DNA from: Rosa chinensis
Lineage: Eukaryota; Streptophyta; Magnoliopsida; Rosales; Rosaceae
Direction: 5' to 3'
Assembly: GCF_002994745.2 (NCBI RefSeq)
Contig: NC_037092.1
Span: 8,794,501 to 8,858,500, forward strand
Length of the DNA stretch: 64,000 nt
Shown here in pieces: positions 22,061 through 34,604 of the stretch. Positions within the stretch are counted from its first letter, which is position 1; each line of letters begins with the position of its first letter. The position numbers and the translations under genes are program-made. A model generated the notes under the pieces. The model ran no database searches. It was not told the DNA's origin and saw only the letters and a program-made list of their open reading frames with translations.

Positions 22061-25000
22061 TTATCCCCTAGGAAGCGTACTGCACTGTGAAAGCCGTTGT
22101 GTGATGTCACCCCAACCTGCAGATAAAGGGTTCTTTAGACTACACAAGCTTAGAAGAACTTAATGCAAGATGTGATGAACTGATGAAGAACTATACCAGG
22201 GAAATTTGGATAATCGGGCTCTATTCCATTTCCATTTATGTCCTTATGATTCGGTGTCACATACTTGCCAACAGTCACAACCACGCCAGAACCATCTTGA
22301 AGTTCAAAAACAGATTGAATCAGACCCTATCAAAAGCATAAAGCAAACCATCAAAATCATATAGAAAGAATTACTCTAATTTGGGAAAAGAAAAAAGAAA
22401 AAGACAAAAAAAAAAAAAAAACTGCTTTCTACCCTTGACCATAAAAGGGCATATTTTGATTTATCGACTGGGGAAAATCACGATATAAAAAGCAAGTTCC
22501 TGGACTAGACAAATGCATTATATCTAAATGCAGTTCTACGACAAGACAGATGTGCATTACTTTACAGAGGTAATGATGAAGCACTAAAGATAGTAGCAAA
22601 AGATAGTAGCAACGTAAACATCAACTACAATTAATACCTTGCCGAAAGTCCGATCACCCACAAGAACACCTTTACAGTTATCATGAAGAGCTGAAGCAAC
22701 CTGCAACAAAAGGCACCAATGTAATTTTCTACAGTTCCACAAGCAAAAGGAATCATACATAATAGGATGAAGCAAGCTGCTCACAATTTCACTCGCACTA
22801 GCAGTATTGTTGTTCACCAGAACCTGTATTAGAAGTTTCAGTCAGGAGCCTTCTCATAAACTTCAGAAGTTTATAATTACAAACACCCACTTAAAAAATT
22901 TATAAAAAAAAAAAAATTCTAGAAGGCATACAATAACAGGAGCTTTAATCAATGGTGCAGTATCTGCAACAATATTTTGTTGGTATTGAGGATCCTTCCC
23001 AACAGTATAAATAACCTGTCACAAACATCACAACAAAAATACACCACATTTAGGTAGTGAGTTCAATGTAATTAGTTAAATAACTTATATACAACAGATA
23101 ATGCAAAGCTCTCTGTAAGGCTCTTCACTTCTTCTCAAAGACGAATGATTCGAAGGATAATGCATATACAAGACTATTGCCAAGCATTGGGATATTAATG
23201 AGAAATTAAAAGGAAGAAGATAACTGAGAAGAGAAAAAATCTGTATCAACATACCGTTTCTCCTTCATTTAGAAATAGCTTTGCAATTTCTATTCCAGCC
23301 TGAAATATACAAAAGAGTAGAAAAAAAATTAACATAAAAAAACTTTGAATTACACAACTACAAACATTCGACATACAGACACAGTTGAGCTTGTGCCAAG
23401 CATTCAGTGGACATGAGTGACTAAATATTATAAATAATAGATGTATAACTTTCTACTGAAGGTGTAAATATTCTGTTTTATTGTAACTTTTCACATATGA
23501 TTAAATTGCTGCAATTTCTCAAATATACAATAAAATTAAATTGACTACTTAAAACAGACAAATCCTACCATGACTCAGAAAGTCAGTCATGATAACTTCA
23601 AGTGTGTGTGTGTGTGTTGTGTGTGTGTGTGTGTGTTGTGTGTGTGTCTGTTGTGTGTGTGTGTTGTCAAGGTGACTTCAAGTATATTCAGACAGCCCAA
23701 GGCATCAAATTGTCAAGGTGACTTCAAGTATATTCAGACAGCCCAAGGCATCAAAGCTATATATTAACTCAGAGTTATCTCTAAGATGCAGAATGAAACC
23801 TGTACTAGTCCACCACGATTATCTCTAAGATCCAAGATGAAAAATGAGGCACCCATGTCCTGAAGTCGCTTCATAGCTGCAACAATCATTATTTCCTTCA
23901 ATATAACATAAACTAACTGAAAGTACATAACTCTAGCATACAGTCACAATAAAAACTAAATCATTAGTCATTTACAACAACTAACACTGGAGACAATATT
24001 CATACTTTTGGGGGTGTCTGGACAGCTTATAAGAACTTCAATACAAAACCAAAGCTGGTGGTGAACTATAAAACGCGGGTACTCAACTATTCCATTTGAG
24101 AATTTTTTTTTCCCAAACTCTATCCATCTCCCCTATAGTAAAATAAGTTGATTACTTGAATTCATTATAAGGTTCCTCCATTTAGAGAACGACATAGAAA
24201 AAGGAGAGCATATACTATTCCTTTTTCCTTCCATTTACATTAATGTTTAGAACCCAAATGCAAGGAGAGAAATGTTAAGCATCATAGCTGCATAGCAACA
24301 GGTAACAGGTAATCCTACTTATAGATGGTAAAGAAATACCATTCAGTTGAATATCCTAAAACCACTTACCAATTACCAAGTCCTTTCTCGCCAATGCATT
24401 AAACTCTTTTAGGCGCAAGTAGCCAACAGATCTGGTTCCATTTTCTATTGGCTCCAACCGATAAAAGACAGGAGTACGAGCAACAAGTTGTCTCTGAACG
24501 TCTATAGATTGAATAGGCCCACAATTGCCATGCTTGACCTAAAACCATGGCAATGGTTATTTTCAAGACTCATTGTGAGAGCAGGACATCAAATTGGTAA
24601 CAGCGGTGAACTCATTAACAAGATTACTAACAAATGAAAATCTAATTTAGCAAAACCAACAACGCTGCAATTAAATCACAACCTTAATAGTAACATATGT
24701 TTCATTAGGGCCTTGTATCAAGGATGACACTTCAAAGGCTGATTTCCCTTTCACATCCACACCATTAACAGCTAGTATTTCATCTCCCTGGGAAAAGAGA
24801 AGAGAATTCAAAACATTAACAGTTTCACTGACACCAACTAGAACAAAAATACAGTCGATGCATATAAACAAGGAATCTTCTGGGAGAATATGGAACGATA
24901 ATCACCATCAGAGAACTGAACTGAGCAAAATAGCTTCTTGACTTTTTTTCCTATTATTTTTTTTCTAGTACCAATGGAAATAGTATAGAACATAGATTTT

Positions 25001-26238
25001 GCATTCTGTTGCTTAAGTTAAAATAAAATGCACACAGGTGGGTTCCACACTACCTAGAATATGCCGTGACATTATGGATGAAATGTAAAGATAATGCCCA
25101 GAGCCATCAGTTATATACTTATACGTAACAAGAACCATATCCAATTATATCTAAACTTTTATAAAGAAAGGTTATAGCAGCACCAAATGTGGACGCAAAA
25201 GTCATGGACATTTTCAGTGATGGAGAATCAATATCAAGTGGTGAAAAAAGCTAAAACTCATATAAACATCGTCAGTGTAGGTAGGTAATATAGATAGATA
25301 CCTGCCTCACACCAGCCGCATGTGCAGGGCCATCCAATAAAAGTCCTAGTACCTTCACTTTCACATCTCCATTGTCACCCGGAACTTCCCTGAGGTTTAT
25401 TCCAATACCACTCATGTCATACCTCGCCATCTTGGAGAACTTTCATTTTCAACATCGAAAAGAAAAAAAAAAACCGACACCCCATGGAATAAGATACGCT
25501 GTAGAAACTCATAACTAAAGCCAACAAGCGCACACTCCTAAAAGCATAACATTCACAACGGAAAGCTCTCATTTTCTCAACCTAAACTTGTCCGAAAACA
25601 CTTTCGAGGCATAAACAACCACGTAATCATGTTACCTCATCAGGCGAAAGAAAACGCGTATAAGGATCACCCAAACTAGCCAGCATTCGCTTGATCATAT
25701 CATGAGCCTTTGATCTCGACTTGATTGAACTAGTCCTTATATCTTCCTTCTTCATCTAAAAAGTACAAAAACCATCACAGTAACTTCTATTATTTCACAC
25801 ATAAAACTCAACAACTTTATCAACTTTTACTGTACAGTACACGGGCCGTACCTGCCAGTTTTCCGGCAGCCAGCTCCGGCGACCGGTGTCGAGAAAGCTG
25901 TCATTGACGATCTCCCAAGCCTCCTCCACAATCCCCTCATTCGTCGCCACCGGCTCCGGTGCCGACTCGGCGATGACGTCACCTTCGTCTTCTTTACAAT
26001 ACTCTGAAGGAGGAGGAGGTTGAGCTGGAATGGAGGAGGGAGAAGAAGACTCAAACGCTAGAGAAGCGGGAGAAGAGACTAGAAGACCGAGCGATAGAGC
26101 CCCGCCTAGGGCTCCAATAAGAGCTTTCTTGGCCCAATGGATCGAGTTTGGGCCCAAACGCGACGGAGCTAGGGGTTTCGGTGATGGCGGGGAAGATAGT
26201 GAGAGTGTGGTGGTGTTGCTCACCAGCAAGACCCTCAT
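22061..26238 (-). CDS. CTPA: Carboxyl-terminal-processing peptidase (CtpA, family S41), thylakoid lumen
   Basis: CtpA removes the C-terminal extension of the photosystem II D1 precursor, which is needed to assemble the manganese cluster. Twelve exons: 25852-26238, 25636-25755, 25302-25439, 24683-24787, 24370-24538, 23800-23876, 23255-23299, 22932-23015, 22785-22823, 22638-22700, 22197-22326 and 22061-22116, giving 470 residues. Residues 1-65 are a bipartite leader: a Ser-rich plastid part, then the hydrophobic ALIGALGGALSLGLLVSS ending ASLAF, a lumenal cleavage type. A PDZ domain follows (MSGIGINLRE to about GPNETYVTIK), then the S41 core with DLRDNRGGL, TASASEI and GDRTFGKG. Ser384 and Lys409, 25 residues apart, fit the known Ser/Lys dyad. 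The start is the ATG at 26238; the frame extends three codons further up only to a TTG. Confidence 0.94.
23603..23756. repeat. GT microsatellite followed by a 46-bp tandem duplication in a CTPA intron
   Basis: An interrupted (GT)n run at about 23603-23665 passes into two identical or nearly identical 46-bp units (23665-23710 and 23711-23756) beginning TGTCAAGGTGACTTCAAG. All of it is intronic, between CTPA exons 7 and 6. Confidence 0.85.
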
Positions 26239-27274
26239 CTTCTTCAAAAATTCCAGAGCTTTTTTTTTTTTTAAGGGGGTTTAAATAAGCCGTTAACGAC
26301 CGTTAAGGACTTTAGGGCCTTCGGGTTTGACTTCGGACCCATGGGCCAGCTGGATAAGGGGAGCATGGGCCCACCGCGAGCGATCTTCCGCCACGTGTTT
26401 GGGAGCTTCTATATTAGGAAGGTTGGTTCAGTGTATGGTGACTATGCGTATATGTGAAGGACTAGGATAAGCACAATCATTTAATATGTACTGTACGCGA
26501 AACCAACTCGCGTTGGAGGCGCGTCCCTACCACTCACGGAATTTGTAGAATTATTTTTTATACGAGAATGTAAATAAAAAATATAGATCAATCGATTCGT
26601 TGTTGTCATTGTGATAAGCAATTTTAGAATTGCTGCCTTTATTTTTGGAATATAGTAATGATGACTATTGGAGTTAGGGTTATGGCCAATTTTGGTTTAG
26701 AAGTTTGCTAATGTGACCATTACGGATGCTTTCTTTTCAATATAATTTCATTAGGGTTTGTTTTGCTACTGGGGGGAGGAGGAGGATGATAAATAGAACG
26801 GTGAAAAGTGAAAATAACGAGTATTAAAGTTGATTCTCAAATTCTATATTTTATTGTGTAATGGTGATCTTGCCTTTGATGTAGAGATATATTTACTTTT
26901 TACATATTGTATTTCTCGACGATTATATTGTGTTACTTTTGTACTATGATGATTTTTGTTTGATTCATATCGAAGTCATTGAACAAGTTATTATAAAAAG
27001 TGAATGATTCAAGTGCTCTTTATGTGGTGATACTAGCTACAATTTGGTTCCAAGAGCATATTCAAGCTCAAAACTACGGATAATTGGGACTCTCCTTGAC
27101 GTTAGTAATGTTGGTGTATCGTGCCTAAACAATAACTTATTACTTTTATGGGTGGATCCTTCTACAATTCTTGTAACATTGGGATTTTGGTTATGTTGTA
27201 ATGATAATAGTAGCACCACTGGGTGTATTGTGGACAATGGTACCATCCTAATGACCAATATATTTTGAACCTAG

Positions 27275-28098
27275 CTCACTTTTGTTGGTTAATGATGCTT
27301 CACAAGACTTAGCTCTCTCCACTATAATTAATGCTATCTCGATGCTGAGTCTCTTATACGTTTTGAGCGTGACCCCACTACCTTGTAAGACTCAGCTCTC
27401 TCCACTATGGTTAATGCTACCTCAGCAATAAGAGTGTATTGCGCGTTTTGAGCATGAATCACTTTTTTCCATTCGTTTGATTGTAATTAATGCTACTCTA
27501 GTGCTGAATCTCTTACATTGAGAAAACTTTTGTCATGTTTCAGAGTATAAGATGCTTATTTGGTTGAGCATCTTATAGCCATGTGTAAAAACTAAAAACT
27601 TTCGTAAATAAAAGCTAAAAAAATAAAGTAAGAATTAAAAAATACAAAACTGTCTAGGCGTCTAGGTGCTAGTTCCCTTGCCACCGCCCTACTAGCGTCT
27701 AGCGATTTTTCAAACTTTGTTTTTTTATTAAGTGTAACAATTTACGAGAAAAAATTTACCTTGCACTATATAATTTTCACCAATACGTGTTACCTAACTC
27801 ACTTTTGTCGGTTAATGCTACTTCCCAAGACTCAACTCTCTCCACTATAATCAATGTTACCCCGGTCTCGAGTCTCTTTTACGTTTTGATCGTGACTCAA
27901 CTTTTGTCGATTAGTGCCCCCTCGTAAAACTCAGCTCTCTCCACTATAGTTAATGCTACCCCAGTGATGATAGACTCTTCCACGTTTTGGGCCTGACTCA
28001 CTTGCGTCCATTCTTTCGATCGTAATTTAATTCCACTCCACTGTTGAGTTTCTTTTATCGAGAGAAACTCTTGTCATGTTTCGGAGTATAAAGATGCT
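27275..28098. repeat. Composite intergenic repeat in two direct copies
   Basis: Copy 1 (27275-27556) and copy 2 (27798-28098) both run from CTCACTTTTGT to GAGTATAA-GATGCT. Inside each, a shorter unit holding CTCTCTCCACTAT is repeated twice, four times in all. The copies differ at many bases, so they are old. No terminal inverted repeats or reading frame. Confidence 0.7.
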
Positions 28099-28380
28099 CG
28101 ACCGAGGATGCTCCTCGTCTCTTAACCGCTCCATCTATTTTTTCATTCAACATAACGGTCCACGAGAGGAAAAAAAAAATTACCTTACACAACAAAATAC
28201 TTACCAAAAAATATAGAAAACTCTTGACAAAATTGGGAAAACAGATGCCTAATCACACAAGGTTTTAACATTTAAGTAAAAGAAATTAAAAATTAAAAAC
28301 AGCCGCGGGTGGTTTCAATTTTTGCGAAAACCGAAACAATAAAAAAGAATTGGCAGTCGCAGAGGAGTTGCAAAGCAAAA

Positions 28381-28403
28381 GGAGAGAGAGAGAGAGAGAG
28401 AGA
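28381..28403. repeat. GA microsatellite in the 5' leader of the GIP1-like gene
   Basis: (GA)n run within a purine-rich leader about 210 bases upstream of the start codon. GA-rich leaders are typical of plant 5' UTRs. Confidence 0.8.
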
Positions 28404-28612
28404 AGAAAGCGAGGGTTTTCGGAAGCAAAGAGCAAAAAGAGAGAGAAGAGAGTTTGGGGGATATTTATCTTCTTCTTCTTCGTCTCCGTCTTCTTTTTTT
28501 TTGTCCGCGGCGGAACCCCAGAGAGAAAAACCTAAACCAGAGAGCCGTATCGGCGGACTCGTCAGATCTGACGGAGGAGGGGCTTATTTTTCTTTTCCGC
28601 GGCGGAGAGAGA

Positions 28613-31600
28613 ATGAGCGGGAGAGGCGGCGGCAATGGGAAGGGCAATACTGGAATATCGGGAATACCAGCTGGGTCCCGGAAGATGGTTCAGAGCTTGA
28701 AAGAGATAGTCAATAACTGCACTGAGCAGGAGATCTATGCTATGCTTAAAGACTGTAACATGGACCCTAATGAAGCCGTTAATCGTCTCCTAGCTCAAGG
28801 TCCAAACTTTCTTTCTCCAGTTTGTTTTTCGAGTTTTGGGTTTTGTGGTTTTAGGTTTTTGCTATTCTCGGTCAGCTGTGAAAGTTTGTTTTACCGTTAA
28901 TCTGCTCTGTCATATTTTCATTGACATTTTCATACTATTTGAGGTTTATGTTTGCTTTGCAAGATTGGATTTTTGGTTTTACGTTTTGCCCAATTTGAAA
29001 AACTTATTAATCCAATGCTAATAGCAGGAGTAATGCCCAATTCGAGGAAACTTATTAATCCAATGCTAATAGCAGGAGTAATGGAAGTATTGAACTTGTT
29101 AAACCTTTATGTATAGCATATTTTTTTATGTTATTGAAGTTGGAGAAATCTCAGTTGAAATATGATCTGCTGTCCGCAGTTTGCTTTCTTGTGTGTTGTG
29201 TTTTAGATGTCTCAGAGCCTGTATGAACATGTTTTGCTGAAATTTATGTCTAATCTAAAGCTTATTGCTTCTGTAGATCCTTTCCATGAAGTGAAGAGCA
29301 AACGAGAGAAGAAAAAGGAGGTGCGTGCCTTTTGAAAGTGTTTAAACTTATGCAATTTGCATCGTTTGAAGTGATCATTGTCATTTACCTCCCAGCAGTG
29401 CTGTCTTCATGGTTTGATATTATAATGTATGAAAATAGAGCTGTCATGGTCTTCGTATCCTTTTCTCACCTCTATCTATCTCTCATTTTGCTGCAGAGTA
29501 AGGAGCCAACGGATTCTAGGTCTCGTGGTGCTAATATTTCAAATCATGGTGGTAGAGGTGGTGATCGTTATGCTGCACGTGGCGGATCAAACCACTTTAG
29601 CACAAATGGTATGTGGCCATGACAATTTAATGGATGATACTTTCTTTTAAGAGTTTGAAAAATTCATGTGAAGCCTTGATAAACCGAGTATCAACTCATC
29701 TATTCTTTTACTTTTTCCCTCAGAGTCTGGTTCTTTGCATGGTAGACCTGCGTACAGAAAGGAAAATGGAACACCTGCCTATGCAGGTTCTTCCTCTTCT
29801 GCAGCTGGCACAACTGGATATAACTTGAGCCGACGACCTCCATCCTACAGGTTATAACTTTAAATTATCAAACTGATGGCATTTCGAACTTGCGTGTGCT
29901 ACATTTGCACTGGAAGTTACTAAAATAAGCCTTTCCTTTGTCTTGAGTTTTGATAAGTAAATCATACAGATGGTCAGATGCTGTTAATCTTTAACTTGTT
30001 ATGGCATTTCAATTCTCTAATTAAGCTTTTTCTGTGTCTCGAGTGTTGATATGTAAATCACAGGTGATCTGTTAACTTGTAACTTGTTACGACTCAATTC
30101 TATAGTTTGTGAATTTTTTTTTGTTACTTTCATTGTTCTTGGATATGCATTGGAATCATGGGTATGTGCATTCTCAATAGCATCTATGTGCTCATTTATG
30201 TGTTATATGTGTTGCAGTGATCCAGTGGCAGCTGAAAATAAAATTATGTCAGTAGGTGATGACGGAATATCTTCATCCTCACAGCCTTCCTCTGGATATC
30301 AGTCTGCATGGGGAGGGGTGCCAGGTCAAGTTTCAATGGCTGACATTGTTAAGAAGGGTAGGCCGCAAGCCAAGGCACCCCCAACTTATAGTGTCAATCA
30401 TCATGATACAGGGGCACCTCCTGCAGCAGGATACAATTCGAATTCATCGCAGACTGAGCCCTTGGCTGATGAGTGGCCCTTGATTGAGCATCCTCCAGGT
30501 GTTAGCATGTCCTCCATTTTAGGGGCACCTGCAAATTCTGAGCTCTATGCTAATTCATCTAGCGTGCCCTTGGATAAAGCTAATCAACATATAAAATCCC
30601 AACTAGATGAGGTTGAGACGGAAGATGATGGTTCTGTCGAGGTCGAGGCACTGAATACAAGCCATGATGGACCTACTTCTGTTTCCGGTAGAAATGTGCA
30701 AGAAGATAACTCGGCAACTGCATCTGCTTTTGATAATAGCTTGTATGAGGATATCAATTCCTACCATCCAGAGAGACATGACCTTGAGGATAATGAAGGT
30801 AAATATGATGCTTTGTTTTTAGTCAACCCTGTCTCTTTATTCCCAAACCATATTATTTCTATATGAGTGTTAATTATAGAATGGTAAAATTGAACTTTTA
30901 AGGGCTTTTTAACCATTGCTTTTTGAATATATATGGCTAGGTGATTGTATAAGATGAATAGCACAAGCATTGAATATTTTGAGATGAATTATTTAGGAGG
31001 TCTATTCTAGTGGGAAATTCAGTTGTAACATTGCTGCGAAGCTAGTATTTTTGAATCAGGATGGTTCGATATAGACGTTAATCAATTTGTCCTCTGAATG
31101 CTTATTCTGTGTTTTTTTTTTCTTGCCTTTTTCTTTTCAGCTGAGCATGATGCTTCATCAATGGCTGCAAACTTGCAGCAGCTTGACTTACAGAAGGATG
31201 ATAGGGGAGCACCACCTGAAGACGAGAACCCTCCCCCTGTAGTGATTCCAAATCACCTACAACTTCATACTCCAGACTGCTTGCACTTGAGCTTTGGAAG
31301 TTTCCGGTCCGGCCCTGAGCCTGATCTTTCGAGCTCCCATCCAGTGAAAAGTGACTTGGAAGAGACATCTGTAGCAGTAGATGTTTCTGCAGTCGGGCAC
31401 TCAGATGCTAGGTATGTCCTATAGAGAGTATTGCCTGTGGTTTTAGAAGTTGGTTGTTTAACATCATTTGAAGAAATATGTTTTCGTGCAGAAATCCCGA
31501 CTACTATGGAGATGAGCATCTCATAAATACCTCTGATGGAAGTTTGGTTCATAGAACTGGGGCCAGTGCTGGAGATTATGATTCTCCTTCAGTGTCACAA

Positions 31601-34600
31601 CCAGAGGTCTTAAAACAGGAAACCCCTGAAGCTGGTCAGGGCATTCAATATACTTTTCCTTCTGCACCTGGATTTGCATATGACAGCTCCCAACAATTGA
31701 ATATGGCATTTTCTCACCCACAGAGCTCACAAGTACAAAACAATGCTCCCTTTTCAAGTGTGATGGTAATTGATAAACTATGACGTTTATTTATTTATTT
31801 AGAATCGTCAGTAGTTTTAGAAATTGAGTCAACCTCACATGATCAGTTCTTGGCCAAACAATATACTGTGTTGGAGATGTCAAATTCTTAGTCTTTTAGA
31901 TTAACTGCAACACTAGATTTGTAACGGTTCCTGCCTTCTTGGTTTTATGACGACACTAATTGCTACTGCTAGAAAATGTATTTTCGGGGCATGTGCACTT
32001 TAATCACAGAAGTGGATTAGAAGTTAGGGAATCAAATGGTGCATGCATGGTGCTGTTGAGGTTTGTGAAAGAAATACCAAAAGACACATTGTTTGTTAAA
32101 TCTGCAGTGAAAAAGCTAAACTGGGAAAATATAGGGATCATGCAGCTTATCCTTTATTTTCTTTATACTTTCAGTTGTATTTGGTTCATTTGGTATGCGC
32201 ATTTGTCATGTAGTGATGCAGGAGTAGGTGGAAAAGGAGTTTTTTGATATGCGAGTTTTCCTTTGAATACTCCATGTTTAGGTGGATTAGGAGTTTTATT
32301 AATCTAGTTGAATCTCACTTTGCGTATTCTCTTTTCAGCAGGGATATACGAATTCGTTGCCTAGCACTCTATTGGCTTCAAATGCTCAGAATGTAAGGGA
32401 GGATCTTCCATACTCACCTTTCCCTGTGACACAATCTATGCCTACAAAGTATAGCAATGTGCCTTCTTCCATCAGCGGTCCCACCATGTCCATGCCAGAG
32501 GTGACTTCCCTTTTATTGTATATGCTATTGTTTGTTTGGTACATTGAAACCAATATTTTTTCAAGAAAAAGTTTTTATACTCCAGATGCAAGTTACTATT
32601 GTGCAATGAAAAAGTTAATATGAATCACTTTTAATCGAGATCCTTACGGCTCAATGTAAATTCTTTTGTCAAAGTACGTCAAGTTTGCTGAATCTATGTG
32701 GTATTTTTTGTTCTTAGATGAAGGCTTATATTGGGTGTAACCAGATCCTGTTTGTGATTGAATTAATTTAAATAAATTTGGTTATATGATTTGGTTAAAG
32801 ATAGGTCTAGGAAATATTTATATTCAATCCCTTCTCCTTACCTCTCTTGTTGGATTGCATTTCATGTGTGATTTGAAGTCAATACCTTCTGCATTTGTTA
32901 TGATTGTAACTTATATGTGACATGTAGTCATTTGTGTTTTATGTGTTTTTTGCACATGTGCTAATATTATGGAAGATATCTGTTTTCAAACTTCGCCAAT
33001 GCATGGTAAATCTGGATAATGAAAATGTTCATTTCTGGCCGATGCATTTACATGTGTTCCTTTCTGCTGCTAGTTCAGAGAATTAGTTCAGTTGGATAAT
33101 ATTGTTGTCAATAGAATCAGATTAGACAAAATATCATGAAGAATTGTAGATTATAGTAGGAAACCAGGAATAGGATAATTTTTTATTATCATTAATTTTA
33201 ATCTTGCTGACATGCCTATTTATCTCAGTTGAAGTATTTTCTGGAAGATGATATTTATACCATGAACTTGTTGATGACAATAAGTTGAAATAGTAAATGT
33301 CAGAGAATTGACTGCCTGAATAGAACATAGTTTAATATATTAAACAAACAAAAAACTAAACAAGTAAAACAGTTCATAATTATGACACATTAGAGATCTA
33401 ATTTTTCTTCCAATTATTTTTTTGTAAATGCAGGCTTTGAGAGCAGGTGGTATCTCTTCTGCTCAACCTACTCAACAGACCCTACCTGGTGCTGGTGTCG
33501 CGACTGGACCTGCTCTTCCACAACAGCTGTTGCACCCTTACTCTCAACCTAGTCTTCCTTTGGGACATTTTTCCAACATGATTGGTTATCCTTTCTTGCC
33601 TCAGAGCTACACATATATGCCATCAGCATTCCAGCAAGCTTTTGCTGGTAACAGCACATACCATCAGTCGCTGGCTGCAGTTCTCCCACAGTATAAAAAT
33701 AGTGTTTCTGTCAGCAGTTTGCCCCAGTCTGCTAATATTCCCTCTGGTTATGGGTTTGGTAGTTCAAGTAACATTCCTGGAGGAAACTTTCCTCTGAATC
33801 CACCGTCGGCACCTACTGGTACAACAATTGGTTATGATGATGTTATAAGCTCTCAGTACAAGGACAGTAACCATTTGATGTCACTTCAGCAGGTAATTTT
33901 GTTTTACCCATCTCTGTAAGTTCACATTAGTGCTAGGCTTTTGTTCTTTTAAACACCTTCTAAACCACTCGGTTATAAGTCCCTTTTTGTTCCCCCCCCC
34001 CCATACACACATTCCTGGTCATCAGGTGACCAGTGAATGCTTGGTCGTCCTTGGTTGGATATAATCCAATGCTGGAAAAGAAACCAGATAAACTATAGAA
34101 AAGTCAGATAACCAGACTCCTTTACTTTCAAAAATCTCATTTAACAGAAAAACACCATTGGAATAGATCCAACGATTAGCGACCAAGTATTCTGTCACAT
34201 GGTTGACCAGAAGAATGATTATGTATCCACACGTTATTTTTATTTGTCGTATTCTTTTATTGCCCCATTCTTATGTTTTATTGTAAATGTTAATTTTTAT
34301 GCCCTCTTCTCAGAATGACAACTCAGGCATGTGGGTTCACGGACCTGGTTCCCGAGCAATGCCCGCTGTTCCAGCCAGCAATTATTACAGCTTCCAGGGG
34401 CAGAATCAACAGCATGCTGGTTTCCGGCAAACCCAGCAACCGTCGCAGCAATTTGCTGGAGCTCTAAACTACCCGAACTTCTATCATTCTCAGACAGGGA
34501 TGTCCCTCGATCATCAACAGCAAAGTTCAAGGGACGCATCCCTGGGTGGCTCACAGGGACAACCTTCTAAGCAGTCTCAACAATTATGGCAAAACAGCTA

Positions 34601-34604
34601 CTAA
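28613..34604 (+). CDS. GBF-interacting protein 1-like (DUF1296, GIP1_N domain)
   Basis: Relatives include GIP1, a nuclear cofactor that enhances DNA binding of G-box factors. Ten exons: 28613-28799, 29277-29320, 29497-29608, 29724-29850, 30218-30798, 31141-31411, 31492-31765, 32339-32500, 33434-33892 and 34314-34604, giving 835 residues. Residues 17-77 hold the conserved GIP1_N domain, a UBA-like three-helix fold: IPAGSRKMVQSLKEIV, then EQEIYAMLKDCNMDPNEAV and DPFHEVKSKREKKKE. The remainder is low-complexity, rich in Ser, Gln, Pro and Gly, with short conserved islands (GQVSMADIVKKGRPQ, HTPDCLHLSFGSF). It ends in a Gln/Ser-rich tail, typical of disordered scaffold proteins. The in-frame TTG upstream is not a start; 28613 is the first ATG. 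Exon 8 has a CAGCAG tandem acceptor. Confidence 0.92.
28989..29082. repeat. 47-bp tandem duplication in GIP1-like intron 1
   Basis: Two 47-bp units (28989-29035 and 29036-29082) share CTTATTAATCCAATGCTA and differ only near their starts. Intronic. Confidence 0.8.

Larger units (their letters stand above)
26239..28612. other. Divergent upstream region of CTPA and the GIP1-like gene, with repeats
   Basis: Two promoters at the ends and a repeat-rich middle. It includes a composite repeat in two copies (27275-27556 and 27798-28098) and, at about 27650-27710, a CTAGGCG-rich stretch that looks like low-copy repeat DNA. No gene is supported; a 74-codon frame at 27044-27268 has no recognisable content. 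Confidence 0.5.

Noticed and set aside
23570..23767. Cys/Val-rich ORF
   Set aside because: Product of the GT microsatellite; intronic in CTPA.
27044..27268. 74-codon frame between CTPA and GIP1-like
   Set aside because: No domain and no splice context; one of many chance frames.
28454..28612. N-terminal extension of the GIP1-like protein
   Set aside because: The in-frame upstream start would be TTG, and the extension encodes the CT/GA-rich leader, not conserved protein.
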